Positions 11,591-21,582 of a DNA stretch of 64,000 nt are shown in pieces (position 1 is the stretch's first letter; each line of letters begins with the position of its first letter). The DNA comes from an uncultured Gammaproteobacteria bacterium (GTDB taxonomy: Bacteria; Pseudomonadota; Gammaproteobacteria; DRLM01): contig CAMYKQ010000042.1 in assembly GCA_947259075.1 (NCBI GenBank), positions 42,615 through 106,614 of the forward strand. Reading direction: 5' to 3'. The position numbers were made by a program, and so were the translations under genes. The notes under the pieces are model-generated. The model searched no databases, was not told the DNA's origin, and saw nothing but the letters and a program-made list of their open reading frames with translations.

Positions 11591-12226
11591 ATGGCGCCCA
11601 TGAACGACTCGGCCATCAACCCGGAAGACCCCCGCGGACGCATCCTCGCCGCCGCCGATGCCTATTTCCGCCGCTACGGTTACACCAAGACCACCATGGC
11701 GGAAATCGCGAAGGACTGCGGCATGTCGGCGGCCAATCTCTATCGTTATTTCGCCAGCAAGCAAGACATCGCCGCCGCCTTGGCCGGGCGCTGCCTGCTC
11801 GATGAAGAGGCTAAACTGCGCAAAGTGGTGAACCGCAGTGAGCTCAGCGCCGCGGAACGCTTGGAGCGCTTCGTCCTCACCCTGCTGGATCACACCCATG
11901 GTCTGTGGTCCGAACAGCCCCGCCTCAATGAATTGGTGGAGGCGGTGTCGCGCGAACGCAGCGACATCGTGCTGAAACACATCACCAGCAAACACGCGCT
12001 GATGGCCGAGCTCATCGCCCGCGGCAAAGAAGCCGGCGATTTCGCCGACGTCGACACCCAAACCGCCGCCGAGGCCATGCTCACCGCCGTGGCCGTATTC
12101 GACATGCCGCTGCTGATGCACCTCTACTCCCGCGAGGAATTTCAGCGCAAGGCGCGTGAAGTCGTGCGCGTGCTGCTGCACGGCCTACTGAAGAATGCGC
12201 GATCACAGTCAGCAAACATCACCTAA
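11591..12226 (+). CDS. TetR family transcriptional regulator
   Basis: A 211-residue regulator. The N-terminal TetR helix-turn-helix spans about residues 13-60 (AADAYFRRYGYTKTTMAEIAKDCGMS, seen in pieces as YGYTKTTMAEIA and SAANLYRYFASKQ). The C-terminal domain resembles the TetR_C_7-like ligand domains. ATG 11591 or ATG 11600 could be the start. A GTG at 11552 cannot be favoured because it lies inside the palindromic operator. It heads an operon with a LolA-like exported protein (29 bp gap) and an outer-membrane barrel. Autorepression through the palindrome is likely. Confidence 0.92.
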   Translation: MAPMNDSAINPEDPRGRILAAADAYFRRYGYTKTTMAEIAKDCGMSAANLYRYFASKQDIAAALAGRCLLDEEAKLRKVVNRSELSAAERLERFVLTLLDHTHGLWSEQPRLNELVEAVSRERSDIVLKHITSKHALMAELIARGKEAGDFADVDTQTAAEAMLTAVAVFDMPLLMHLYSREEFQRKAREVVRVLLHGLLKNARSQSANIT

Positions 12227-12255
12227 ATCTATTGACGGACACCAGGAGCACCACT

Positions 12256-13041
12256 ATGCGAAGGATACTGCTACTCCCCCTATTCACCCTCAGCCTGTTA
12301 GCCGCCAACCTGCACGCGGAAACCAGCCAGGAAAAAGGTCTGGCCATCGCCACCGAGGCCGACCGCCGCGACGCGGGCTTTGAAGATTTCACCGCCGACA
12401 TGACCATGATTCTGCGCAACCGCCAAGGTGATGAAAGTGTGCGCGTCATGCGCGCCCGCACCTTGGAAGTAAAAAATGACGGCGACAAGAGCCTGTTGAT
12501 CTTCGATGAACCGGCGGATGTGAAAGGCACGGCCTTTCTCAGTTACAGCCATGCCACCGAGGCCGACGATCAATGGCTGTATCTCCCCGCGCTGAAACGC
12601 GTCAAACGCATCTCCTCCGCCAATAAATCGGGGCCGTTCATGGGCAGCGAGTTCGCCTACGAAGACATCAGCTCGCAGGAGGTCGCCAAGTACACTTACA
12701 ATTATTTGCGCGATGAAACGCTGGACGGTAACGAATGTTTCGTGGTCGAACGCCGCCCGGCCTACGAACTATCCGGTTACACCAAGCAACTGGTGTGGGT
12801 GGATAAGCAGCACTACCGGCCAATGAAAATCGAATTTTACGACCGCAAAGACAGCCTGCTAAAAACACTGACCAATAAAGATTACCAGCAATACCTAGAT
12901 AAATATTGGCGTGCGGGCGAGATGTTGATGGTCAATCAACAGACTGGCAAGAGCACGACCCTCACCTGGAAAGACTACCGCTTCCGCACCGGTTTGAGCG
13001 ATAGGGACCTTGATCAAAACACCCTGCAACGCGCGCGATAA
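12256..13041 (+). CDS. Outer membrane lipoprotein-sorting protein (LolA-like fold)
   Basis: A 261-residue periplasmic protein with a clear N-terminal signal peptide (RRILLLPLFTLSLLAANLHA, cleavage near AxA). The mature part matches the LolA-like outer-membrane lipoprotein-sorting family: LLIFDEPADVKGTAFL, WLYLPALKRVKRIS and GSEFAYEDI. Relatives are usually coded next to RND/MMPL exporters and are thought to carry lipidic cargo across the periplasm. ATG 12256 has AGGAG nine bases upstream. It is the second gene of the TetR operon. No RND exporter gene is nearby, which is unusual for this family. Confidence 0.88.
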   Translation: MRRILLLPLFTLSLLAANLHAETSQEKGLAIATEADRRDAGFEDFTADMTMILRNRQGDESVRVMRARTLEVKNDGDKSLLIFDEPADVKGTAFLSYSHATEADDQWLYLPALKRVKRISSANKSGPFMGSEFAYEDISSQEVAKYTYNYLRDETLDGNECFVVERRPAYELSGYTKQLVWVDKQHYRPMKIEFYDRKDSLLKTLTNKDYQQYLDKYWRAGEMLMVNQQTGKSTTLTWKDYRFRTGLSDRDLDQNTLQRAR

Positions 13042-13047
13042 GCACCC

Positions 13048-14265
13048 ATGATGACCTGCCTACTCAGACCGGGAATGATTTTTGCCGCCGCGGCGTTCGT
13101 GTGCGCTGGCCTCATATCACCGGCCGTGTCCGCCGGCGACTGGTCGGGACGCATGGGCACGGAACTGCGGCTGTTCACCGCCGCACCGCTGGACGCGCGC
13201 CAAGCGAATAACGCACTTTCACTTTCGGCCTTCGCCGAACCGGAATATTTCGCGCGCTGGAATAACGGGGCAGACAGCTTTGCCTTCGTCCCATTTTTGC
13301 GCTGGGACCAATCCGACGAGAAACGCACGCACGCCGATATCCGTGAACTGACGTGGTTGCACGCCAGTCAAGATTGGGAACTGCGCGCCGGCATCCGCAA
13401 GGTTTTTTGGGGCGTCACCGAATCGCAGCATCTGGTCGACATCGTCAATCAAACCGATCTGGTGGAAAATATTGACGGCGAGGAAAAACTGGGCCAGCCC
13501 ATGATCAACCTCGCGCTGATCCGGGATTGGGGCACCGTCGATCTATTTTTGCTGCCGGGTTTCCGCGAGCGCACTTTCCCGGGCGTGGAAGGCCGCTTGC
13601 GCCCGCCCTTAGCCGTGGACATCTCTCAAACCGAATACGCCTCCGCGGACCAGGAACGTCACATCGACGCCGCCGTGCGCTGGGATCACTTCATCGGCGA
13701 TTGGGATATCGGGCTCTCGCACTTCAGCGGCACCAGCCGTGAACCCCGTTTGCTGCCCAGCCTCAATGCCAGCGGTGAACCGGTACTAATTCCGCGTTAT
13801 GACCTCATCGACCAAACCGGTCTCGACGTTCAGCTGACGCGCGGCGCATGGCTGTGGAAACTGGAAGCGATACGCCGGGTCGGACAAGGTCCTAGTTACG
13901 CGGCCGCCACCGGCGGTTTTGAATACACGCTCTCTGGCCTCTTCAATACCGCAACCGACGTGGGCCTGGTGGCGGAATATCTTTACGATGAACGCGGCAA
14001 GGCCGGACCCAGCCCATTTCAAAACGACATCATGCTGGGATTACGCTTCGCCCTAAACGACGTTCAAAGCACCGATCTGCTCATTGCCGCGATCGTGGAC
14101 CGTCAAAGTCAAACCAGCTCCTATAGCTTGGAGGCCAATCGGCGCCTCGGAGACAACTGGAAGCTCGCACTCGAAGCGCGCGTATTTGCACACAGTGGCG
14201 GCGACGCACTCGCCGCGTTACGTAATGACGACTATATTCAGGCCGAACTGAGTTTTTATTATTAA
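13048..14265 (+). CDS. Predicted outer-membrane beta-barrel protein
   Basis: A 405-residue protein with a signal peptide (residues about 1-28, ending PAVSA). It has many alternating amphipathic strands and an aromatic C-terminus (LSFYY), as expected for a BAM-inserted barrel. It starts 6 bp after the LolA-like gene, so the two are co-transcribed. The family resembles DUF1302/porin-like proteins found in TetR-LolA-RND clusters. The cargo is unknown. Start could be ATG 13048 or 13051. Confidence 0.75.
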   Translation: MMTCLLRPGMIFAAAAFVCAGLISPAVSAGDWSGRMGTELRLFTAAPLDARQANNALSLSAFAEPEYFARWNNGADSFAFVPFLRWDQSDEKRTHADIRELTWLHASQDWELRAGIRKVFWGVTESQHLVDIVNQTDLVENIDGEEKLGQPMINLALIRDWGTVDLFLLPGFRERTFPGVEGRLRPPLAVDISQTEYASADQERHIDAAVRWDHFIGDWDIGLSHFSGTSREPRLLPSLNASGEPVLIPRYDLIDQTGLDVQLTRGAWLWKLEAIRRVGQGPSYAAATGGFEYTLSGLFNTATDVGLVAEYLYDERGKAGPSPFQNDIMLGLRFALNDVQSTDLLIAAIVDRQSQTSSYSLEANRRLGDNWKLALEARVFAHSGGDALAALRNDDYIQAELSFYY

Positions 14266-14959
14266 ATTCCGAGCCAACGGCCACATACTCACCCGCCGGC
14301 CGCTGCCGTCACCGCATACTGCAATCCACTTAAATGCATTGGCTGCCTTGAACCATAAACGGACACGGCCCGCGAATGAATGAATCGGCCATTGGTGTCT
14401 GTTCAATACTTAGTTAGACATGGACTCTAAGCGCGCCGCCCGAAATTTGATACGCGTTATTAGATTAATGGCCTGATACCTGCATATTATTTCGCTTCTA
14501 AAATAGATATCACCTATCTATTTTGGTTTTGGTTACCGATCAAGCTCAAGGTTAAAACAGCGTAAAAGGACGATGGAATGCGGAGTATTACGGCATATAC
14601 CGGCTGGCAAAACTCGTTAAATGCGTCAGAGCGGAAATCTACTAGCACTCTTTTACAAGGGCCAAAGGGTGCGGCATGGCAAAGTAAGCGTCGAATTACC
14701 GTCAGCCCATCTCTTTTCTCCCTAGCAAAACAGCGGGTAATATCCTCTCCTTCCTTCAGTTTGCTGATAATCCCGACGGAATTACTTTGAAACCGCCTTA
14801 CTTTGTGCCATCGCGGCACGTAAAAAATACCTCGGTGCATCGCACCCCGTCTTGAACCTGAGTTTGAACTTTTGTGAATCCCAACAACCCTAGGATGTAC
14901 TATTATTTTACTGATGAGCATTACTCCCCTAATGCCCCCTTACCTGAGGAAATCCAATC
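14266..14959. other. 694-bp region without a supported gene
   Basis: Composition is lower in GC than the flanks. Overlapping short frames exist on both strands (for example 14514-14921 minus and 14578-14790 plus), but none has a good ribosome site or a recognisable domain. The one clear structure is the palindrome at 14500-14524. Confidence 0.45.
14500..14524. repeat. Perfect AT-rich inverted repeat
   Basis: AAAATAGATA, loop TCACC, TATCTATTTT: ten perfectly paired bases, followed on the + strand by GG(TTTT)GG. It could be a weak terminator or a protein-binding palindrome. Confidence 0.55.
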
Positions 14960-15280
14960 ATGAATAATGTCAGCAAAGCCCCGGCAAGCAGCGAGAAAAA
15001 ATCAACCGGCAAAGCAGCCGGCGCAAAATCCAGAGTGAACCCTAGCAGCATGACGGCAACAAAAAGCCCGACCGCGCCGCGCAAGCCCGTCTCCAGAAAC
15101 ATCATCGCCAAAGGTAGAACACAAGCCGCGCCGCAGATCACAGAAGATCAGCGCCGCGAAATGATCGCCCGCGCCGCTTATCTGCGCGCGGAACAGCGCG
15201 GTTTCACGGGTGGCGACCCCACGTCAGATTGGCTGGCGGCCGAAGCGGAAATCGCTCAAAGCCTAAACAAGAGACGCTGA
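14960..15280 (+). CDS. DUF2934 family protein
   Basis: A 106-residue protein. A basic, Ala/Lys/Ser-rich N-terminal half is followed by a DUF2934 motif: REMIARAAYLRAEQRG, then FTGGDPTSDWLAAEAEI. DUF2934 proteins are small, often have lysine-rich tails and have no established function. GAGGA lies nine bases before ATG 14960. It stands alone. Confidence 0.88.
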   Translation: MNNVSKAPASSEKKSTGKAAGAKSRVNPSSMTATKSPTAPRKPVSRNIIAKGRTQAAPQITEDQRREMIARAAYLRAEQRGFTGGDPTSDWLAAEAEIAQSLNKRR

Positions 15281-15356
15281 GCACACACCTGCCCGCCCTG
15301 CCGGCATCGAAGCTATTGAATACTCATAACAGATGCTGGCGGGAAGGGGTTACTCG

Positions 15357-16193
15357 CTACCTGGCGGCCTGGATTGACTCCCGCACCGCCGCATCTTTAA
15401 TTTCTTCATGCGCGGATACGCGAATATTATTTTTACCACCTTTTTTAATTTGATACATCGCGTCATCCGCGAGCTTAATCGCCGCATCTGAATTTTGCGG
15501 TGGCGTCTTAAATATTACCGCACCGATACTAAAAGTAACCGGCCAAGCCTCGGCTTGCATGGCGGCCAGTAAGCGTGCCTGCAATTTCTCCAGTACCAGG
15601 CGCGCCTCTTCCATCCCCGTCTCCACTAACAGCACAGCAAATTCATCGCCGCCAATACGCGCCACCAAGTCCACATTGCGCATCGAGGATTTCATAGTGT
15701 AAGCCACCGTGCGCAACAAGCGGTCGCCCGCCGTATGGCCCTCGGTGTCATTCACTTGTTTGAAGTTATCGAGATCGATATACACGAGAGTAAACGCGCC
15801 TTCAAAGCGCTGGCTGCGGGCGATCTCCCGCTCCAAGCGCTCAAGAAAATCCCTGCTATTGGCAATGCCCGTCAAAGCATCGGTCAAAGCCGCCTCGGAG
15901 GCGCGTTTTAATTGCTGACGCAGACTGCCCATGAAATAGGCGATGAGGGCGAATAAAATCAACCTCACCATGGCATTCCAGTAGAGAAAAATATGATGGG
16001 AGAATTGATGGCCCGACATGACATCCGACACCAGCCAGACAATACCCGCAAAAACCGCGGCTATCACACCCATCCATTTGCCGCCCAGCCATGCTGCGAA
16101 ACCAACCGGTATCACGTAAAAAAAGACGATGGATAATTCAAACGGCACGAAATAATCGACAATCCCGACCAAAAGCATTCCCACGATCACCAT
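15357..16193 (-). CDS. Membrane-anchored diguanylate cyclase (GGDEF)
   Basis: A 278-residue protein. The first 110 residues hold about three to four hydrophobic helices (LLVGIVDYFV, IVFFYVIPVGFAAWL, GVIAAVFAGIVWLV, LILFALIAYFMG). A GGDEF domain follows with an intact active site (RIGGDEFAVLL) and YIDLDNFKQVND. It is predicted to make c-di-GMP at the inner membrane. No RxxD inhibitory site is obvious. ATG 16193 was chosen over TTG 16205; neither has a strong ribosome site. Confidence 0.92.
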   Translation of the reverse strand: MVIVGMLLVGIVDYFVPFELSIVFFYVIPVGFAAWLGGKWMGVIAAVFAGIVWLVSDVMSGHQFSHHIFLYWNAMVRLILFALIAYFMGSLRQQLKRASEAALTDALTGIANSRDFLERLEREIARSQRFEGAFTLVYIDLDNFKQVNDTEGHTAGDRLLRTVAYTMKSSMRNVDLVARIGGDEFAVLLVETGMEEARLVLEKLQARLLAAMQAEAWPVTFSIGAVIFKTPPQNSDAAIKLADDAMYQIKKGGKNNIRVSAHEEIKDAAVRESIQAAR

Positions 16194-16518
16194 AAACGTA
16201 ACCAAAACGGGATGTTACTCTAGTTTTCCGATCCAGTTCATATGGCTTCGTACTCGACGCCTGGTCTGGCTAGAGCCAGGAATCAATCATCACCCTACAA
16301 AACAAACCGCGCCAGCAATCCATTAATGTATCCGCACAATACTTAGATACATTAGGCCCGCCAGTGACAAAGCCGCCATGCTGCAAAATTATAGATAGCT
16401 ACATTATAGATAGCTACACGGTAACTTTAAGGAAGGCGGTCGCGTTCATCTACGAAATACACGAAGAAAGACGAGGACGGACCCCATCGCCCGCCCTCCG
16501 TGAGCTAATACTCAAACA
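16194..16518. other. Intergenic region with a short tandem repeat
   Basis: About 325 bp upstream of the diguanylate cyclase and downstream of glnB. It contains the 15-bp duplication at 16388-16417. I see no gene or RNA here. Confidence 0.5.
16388..16417. repeat. Two tandem copies of a 15-bp unit
   Basis: The unit ATTATAGATAGCTAC occurs twice in direct succession with no mismatch. It could be a slippage product or paired binding sites. Confidence 0.85.
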
Positions 16519-16878
<360 letters not shown>

Positions 16879-16979
16879 TTAGTGCGACACGGGCGCGGCG
16901 GGCGGCGCGGTTTTCATGCCCTAGCCTCTCGGGCACATGATAGCCGTTTTTTTGAAACAGGAAACCCGCACACTCAGCC

Positions 16980-18623
16980 TCAATGAGCGAATTGCGGCCG
17001 ATTGCGATAACCGCTGGTAATTGGATAACGCCGGTCACGGCCGAAGGCGCGGCGCGTCACCCGCACCCCCGGCGGCGCTTGGCGGCGTTTGTATTCGTTG
17101 CGATTGACCATGGCCACCACCCGCAGCACGGTGTCGCGCTCGAAACCGGCGGCGATGATCTCCTCCGGCGTCTTGTCCAGTTCCACGTACAGTTCCAGAA
17201 TCGGATCCAGCACCTCATAGGGCGGCAGACTGTCTTGATCCTTTTGATCCGGCCGAAGCTCCGCGGAGGGCGGCCGCTCCAACACCCGCGGCGGGATCAC
17301 CTTTGCTACGCCGTTACGATAACGCGCCAGTTGATAGACCATGGTCTTGGGCAAATCCTTGATGGGCGCGTAGCCGCCCGCCATATCGCCGTAGAGCGTG
17401 GCGTAGCCCACCGCCATCTCGCTCTTATTGCCGGTGGTCAGCAGAATCTTGCCCTTTTTATTGGAGATGGCCATCAGAATCACGCCGCGGCAACGGGCCT
17501 GGATATTCTCCTCGGTGGTGTCGGGCGCGGTGCCCGCCAGCTCCTCTTGCAAACTGTCGAGAAAGGTATTGAAGGCGGGCTCGATGGAAATGACGCGATA
17601 GTCTACGCCCAAGCTCCGCGCCTCCGCCTGCGCGTCGTCCAAACTCATTTGCGCGGTGTAACGCGAGGGCATCATCACCGCCTCCACCCGCTCCGCGCCG
17701 ATGGCGTCCACCGCGATGGCCAAGGTGAGGGCCGAATCGATGCCGCCCGACAGGCCAATCACCGCGCCGCCAAAGCCGTTCTTCTCGATGTAGTCGCGCA
17801 CGCCCAGCACCAGCGCATGGTAGATACTTTCCGGTTCGGGTAAGTGAGGATGCAGCATGCCCGACCGTGGCACCGGCAGGCCGTCGATGATATCGAACTC
17901 CACCAGATAAACATCTTCGACGAAGGGCTGGCCGCGCAAGACCACTTGTCCTTCGGCGTTCATCACCATGGACTCGCCGTCGAACACCAATTCGTCCTGC
18001 CCGCCCACTTGATTGACATAAACGATGGGCATGGCCGCCTCGGCCAGACGCTGACGCAACACCGCCTCGCGCTCGCCGCCCTTGCGCGCGTGAAACGGCG
18101 AGGCATTGAGATTGAACATCAGCGCCGCGCCCGCCGCCTTGGCCTGCACCGTGGGGCCGGGATGCCACAGATCCTCGCACACGGTGAAGGCCACCGGCAC
18201 GCCGCGAATCTCCGCCACTACCGCCGCCTGCCCGGGCACGAAGTAACGCTTTTCGTCGAACACGCTGTAATTGGGCAGATGCTGTTTATGATAAGTGGCG
18301 ATGACCTGCCCCTCGCGCAGCAGCGACACGCTGTTATGCAAGCCCGCGGCATCGGGGCAAGGGTAACCCAGCACCACGTCGATGCCGGTGACCTGTTGCT
18401 TGAGTTCTTCCAAGCCACGCAAGACCTGGCGGTGGAGGCCGGGGCGCAGCAATAAATCCTCCGGCGGATAACCGGTGAGCGCGAGCTCGGGAAAGACGAT
18501 GACATCGGCCTTGAGTTCATCGCGCGCGCGCGCCGCCGCCGCCGCGATCTTGGCGACATTGCCCGGGACATCGCCCACCAGTAAATTCAGCTGGGCCATC
18601 GCTACGCGTAAATGCTGCGTCAT
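16980..18623 (-). CDS. nadE: Glutamine-hydrolysing NAD+ synthetase
   Basis: A 547-residue two-domain enzyme that makes NAD+ from deamido-NAD+ with ammonia from glutamine. The N-terminal nitrilase-type glutaminase domain shows the catalytic Glu (FPELALTGYPPEDL), a conserved Lys region (YHKQHLPNY) and the nucleophile Cys (FTVCEDLWHPGP). The C-terminal synthetase domain starts with the PP-loop GLSGGIDSALTL and continues with TGNKSEMAVGY. The length fits the bacterial glutamine-dependent form. It lies upstream of glnB. Confidence 0.97.
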   Translation of the reverse strand: MTQHLRVAMAQLNLLVGDVPGNVAKIAAAAARARDELKADVIVFPELALTGYPPEDLLLRPGLHRQVLRGLEELKQQVTGIDVVLGYPCPDAAGLHNSVSLLREGQVIATYHKQHLPNYSVFDEKRYFVPGQAAVVAEIRGVPVAFTVCEDLWHPGPTVQAKAAGAALMFNLNASPFHARKGGEREAVLRQRLAEAAMPIVYVNQVGGQDELVFDGESMVMNAEGQVVLRGQPFVEDVYLVEFDIIDGLPVPRSGMLHPHLPEPESIYHALVLGVRDYIEKNGFGGAVIGLSGGIDSALTLAIAVDAIGAERVEAVMMPSRYTAQMSLDDAQAEARSLGVDYRVISIEPAFNTFLDSLQEELAGTAPDTTEENIQARCRGVILMAISNKKGKILLTTGNKSEMAVGYATLYGDMAGGYAPIKDLPKTMVYQLARYRNGVAKVIPPRVLERPPSAELRPDQKDQDSLPPYEVLDPILELYVELDKTPEEIIAAGFERDTVLRVVAMVNRNEYKRRQAPPGVRVTRRAFGRDRRYPITSGYRNRPQFAH

Positions 18624-18885
18624 TCGCCTACCGCTCCGCCCCTACCCATTCGCCCTGAAAGAAAAGACTGAAATGGGATAAAAACCAGTTCGAATCACGC
18701 CTCTCACCCTGCCCACTCTCACAGCGAGAGTTTTCTAAAATTCATTACGCGGGAAAATAAACGCCACTGCCGCAAACCATCCGTAATCACGCGAGCATCA
18801 TGGCCTCTCACGCTTAACCTCGCCACATCAGACTGGACATCGAGTCCTCTCTTGGCTGAGGTCGCCACAACGATCCGGACCGGAA

Positions 18886-19758
18886 TCAGCCCGTGAAAAA
18901 CTCCAGCATCTTGCTGCCGATGTCCGCCGGCGAATAGGCCACGCTCACCCCCGCCGCTTCCAGCGCCGCGATTTTATCCTTCGCCCGGCCCTTGCCGCCG
19001 GCGATAATAGCGCCGGCGTGGCCCATGCGTTTGCCCGGCGGCGCGGTGACGCCGGCGATATAGGCCACCACGGGCTTGCGCACATTGGCGCGGATATAAT
19101 CGGCCGCCTCTTCCTCGGCGGTGCCGCCGATCTCGCCGACCATGACGATGCCCTTGGTCTGCCGGTCTTGCTCGAAGAGCTTGAGACAATCGATGAAGTT
19201 GGTGCCTTGGATAGGATCGCCGCCGATGCCGACGCAGGTGCTCTGCCCCAGGCCGTTGCTCGTGGTTTGATGCACGGCTTCATAGGTTAAAGTACCGGAG
19301 CGTGACACGATGCCGATGCTGCCTTTTTTGTGAATAGCGCCGGGCATGATGCCGATCTTGCACTCGCCGGGAGTGATGACACCCGGGCAGTTGGGGCCGA
19401 TGAGGCGGGCGTCGTAATAACGCAGTGCCGCCTTCACCTTGAGCATATCCACTACCGGAATGCCCTCGGTGATGCAAACGATGGTTCCGATGCCCGCGTC
19501 CGCCGCTTCCAAAATCGCATCCGCGGCATAGGGCGCGGGCACGTAAATCATGGTGGCATCGGCCTGCGTCGCCTTCACCGCGTCGGCCACGGTGTCAAAC
19601 ACGGGACGATCGAGATGCGTCTGCCCGCCTTTGCCCGGCGTCACCCCGCCGACGAAGACCGTGCCATAATCGATGGCCTGCTGCGAATGAAAGGTGCCCT
19701 GCTTGCCGGTGAAGCCCTGGCAGATCACCCGCGTGTTTTTATTGATGAGTATCGCCAT
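18886..19758 (-). CDS. sucD: Succinyl-CoA ligase, alpha subunit
   Basis: A 290-residue TCA-cycle subunit that carries the phosphohistidine. The CoA-binding N-terminus ([16 protein letters not shown]) and the phospho-His loop ([12 protein letters not shown]) are intact. It starts 3 bp after the sucC stop, so it is coupled to it. It forms the complex with SucC that converts succinyl-CoA to succinate with ATP or GTP formation. The TCA genes sucA/B are not in the window. Confidence 0.97.
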   Translation of the reverse strand: MAILINKNTRVICQGFTGKQGTFHSQQAIDYGTVFVGGVTPGKGGQTHLDRPVFDTVADAVKATQADATMIYVPAPYAADAILEAADAGIGTIVCITEGIPVVDMLKVKAALRYYDARLIGPNCPGVITPGECKIGIMPGAIHKKGSIGIVSRSGTLTYEAVHQTTSNGLGQSTCVGIGGDPIQGTNFIDCLKLFEQDRQTKGIVMVGEIGGTAEEEAADYIRANVRKPVVAYIAGVTAPPGKRMGHAGAIIAGGKGRAKDKIAALEAAGVSVAYSPADIGSKMLEFFTG

Positions 19759-19761
19759 GGT

Positions 19762-20928
19762 TTAAACCCCCGCCGCCAGTTTTACCACCGTCGCCGCGGC
19801 GGCGCTCAAATCATCGGCGGCGGTAATGGCCAAGCCGCTGTCCTTCAACATGGCCTTGCCCTTGTCGACATTCGTGCCTTGCAGCCGCACCACCACCGGC
19901 ACCGCCACATGCACCTCCTGCACCGCCTTGATGATGCCCTCGGCGATGAGGTCGCAGCGCACGATGCCGCCGAAGATGTTCACCAGCACCGCCTTTACTT
20001 TTTTGTCGGAGAGAATCAGCTTGAAGGCCTCGGCCACGCGCTCGGCGGTGGTGCCGCCGCCGACATCGAGAAAATTGGCCGGCTCGCCACCGTGCAGTTT
20101 GATGATGTCCATGGTCGCCATGGCCAGACCGGCGCCGTTGACCATGCAGGCGATGCTGCCATCAAGGGGCACGTAATTGAGGCCATGCTTCTCGGCCTCC
20201 AGCTCCATTGCGTTTTCCTGGCTAATATCTTTCAGCGCCGCGATATCGGGGTGGCGGAACAGGGCGTTGTCGTCGAAATTGAGCTTGGCATCCACCGCCA
20301 GCAACTCGCCCTTATCGGTGACCACCAGCGGGTTGATCTCCACCAGGCTCACATCTTTTTCCATGAACAAACGATAAAGTCCGTTCATCACCACGCTCAA
20401 GGCGGCGAACTGGCTCAGCTCCAATTTCAGCGCGAAGCCCGCTTGGCGCACTTGATATTGTTGCAGGCCGACAATGGGATCGACGGCGAGGGTGAGGATT
20501 TGATCGGGCTGGGTGGCGGCGACATGTTCGATGTCCATGCCGCCCATGCTGGAGACCATGAACACCACGCGCTCGCGCGCCCGGTCGATCACCGCGCCCA
20601 AATACAACTCGCGCGCCACCTGCGACACCGGCTCGATCAAGACGTGATGTATGGGCAGACCCGCCGGCGGCGTTTGATGGGTAACGAGGTGGCTACCCAA
20701 GAGCGCCGTCGCCGCCGCCTCGACTTCGTTCAAACCTTTAACCCGCTTGACCCCGCCCGCCTTGCCGCGCCCGCCTGCATGGACTTGGGCCTTGACCACC
20801 CACTCCTCGCCGCCGAGCCGGCTGGCGGCTTCACGCGCGGCCTCCACGCTGTCCGCCACGCCGCCGTGCGGTACGGCGATCCCGTAAGCAGCGAAGAGCT
20901 GCTTGGCTTGAAACTCATGTAAATTCAT
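19762..20928 (-). CDS. sucC: Succinyl-CoA ligase [ADP-forming], beta subunit
   Basis: A 388-residue ATP-grasp subunit of normal length. [12 protein letters not shown] at the start, [13 protein letters not shown] in the nucleotide-binding lobe, EINPLVV for metal binding and [11 protein letters not shown] are all family signatures. It is first of the sucCD pair. Confidence 0.97.
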   Translation of the reverse strand: MNLHEFQAKQLFAAYGIAVPHGGVADSVEAAREAASRLGGEEWVVKAQVHAGGRGKAGGVKRVKGLNEVEAAATALLGSHLVTHQTPPAGLPIHHVLIEPVSQVARELYLGAVIDRARERVVFMVSSMGGMDIEHVAATQPDQILTLAVDPIVGLQQYQVRQAGFALKLELSQFAALSVVMNGLYRLFMEKDVSLVEINPLVVTDKGELLAVDAKLNFDDNALFRHPDIAALKDISQENAMELEAEKHGLNYVPLDGSIACMVNGAGLAMATMDIIKLHGGEPANFLDVGGGTTAERVAEAFKLILSDKKVKAVLVNIFGGIVRCDLIAEGIIKAVQEVHVAVPVVVRLQGTNVDKGKAMLKDSGLAITAADDLSAAAATVVKLAAGV

Positions 20929-21027
20929 TCACTCAGCCCCAGCTTGTTATTGTCACGTCTTAAGTTTGGCGGACAAGCGGGCAAGCCCTTTAGGGGACAG
21001 CCCTCCTTGGCGTCTTGAGCCTCCCGC

Positions 21028-21489
21028 TTAAAACGGGATGTCGTCGTCGAAATCACCCGCTGGGGCGGGCGACTGATTGCCTGCGGACCCTTTTTCTTTT
21101 TGCCAGTTGCCGCCCTCGTTGTCGCGGCCCGCCGGGGCGCCGCCACCCGCGCCGCGGCTGTCGAGCATCTGCATCTCGGCGGCGACGATCTCGGTGGTGT
21201 AGCGGTCCTGGCCGTTCTTGTCCTGCCACTTGCGCGTGCGCAGCGAGCCTTCGACGTAGACCTTGGAGCCTTTCTTCAGATACTCACCCGCGATCTCGGC
21301 CAGGCGGTTGAAGAACACCACGTTATGCCATTCAGTGCGTTCCTGGTTCTCGCCGCTCTGCTTGTCCTTCCAGCTCTCGCTGGTGGCGACGGTGACATTA
21401 GCCACCGCGCCGCCGCTGGGCATGTAGCGCACTTCCGGGTCTTTGCCTAAATTGCCGATGAGAATAACTTTATTTACGCCTCTTGCCAT
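21028..21489 (-). CDS. ssb: Single-stranded DNA-binding protein
   Basis: A 153-residue SSB with an N-terminal OB fold ([28 protein letters not shown]) and a Gly/Asn-rich linker. The acidic tip DDDIPF recruits SSB partners. ATG 21489 was chosen because GGGGTGAT stands just upstream; GTG 21498 is an alternative that would add MIT. It coats ssDNA in replication and repair. It lies close to uvrA as in many gammaproteobacteria, but here a transporter gene sits between them. Confidence 0.96.
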   Translation of the reverse strand: MARGVNKVILIGNLGKDPEVRYMPSGGAVANVTVATSESWKDKQSGENQERTEWHNVVFFNRLAEIAGEYLKKGSKVYVEGSLRTRKWQDKNGQDRYTTEIVAAEMQMLDSRGAGGGAPAGRDNEGGNWQKEKGSAGNQSPAPAGDFDDDIPF

Positions 21490-21582
21490 GGTGATCACCC
21501 CGTTTGCTTGTGACGGCCGCCCGGGCGGCGCCGTTTCTCAATTTACCTTGATCTGCTCCGCGCGGCTGCGCGCGGCCCTAGT

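Noticed and set aside
19330..20922. A 530-codon open frame opposite sucC/sucD
   Set aside because: It is a His/Gly/Arg-rich shadow of two certain genes on the other strand.
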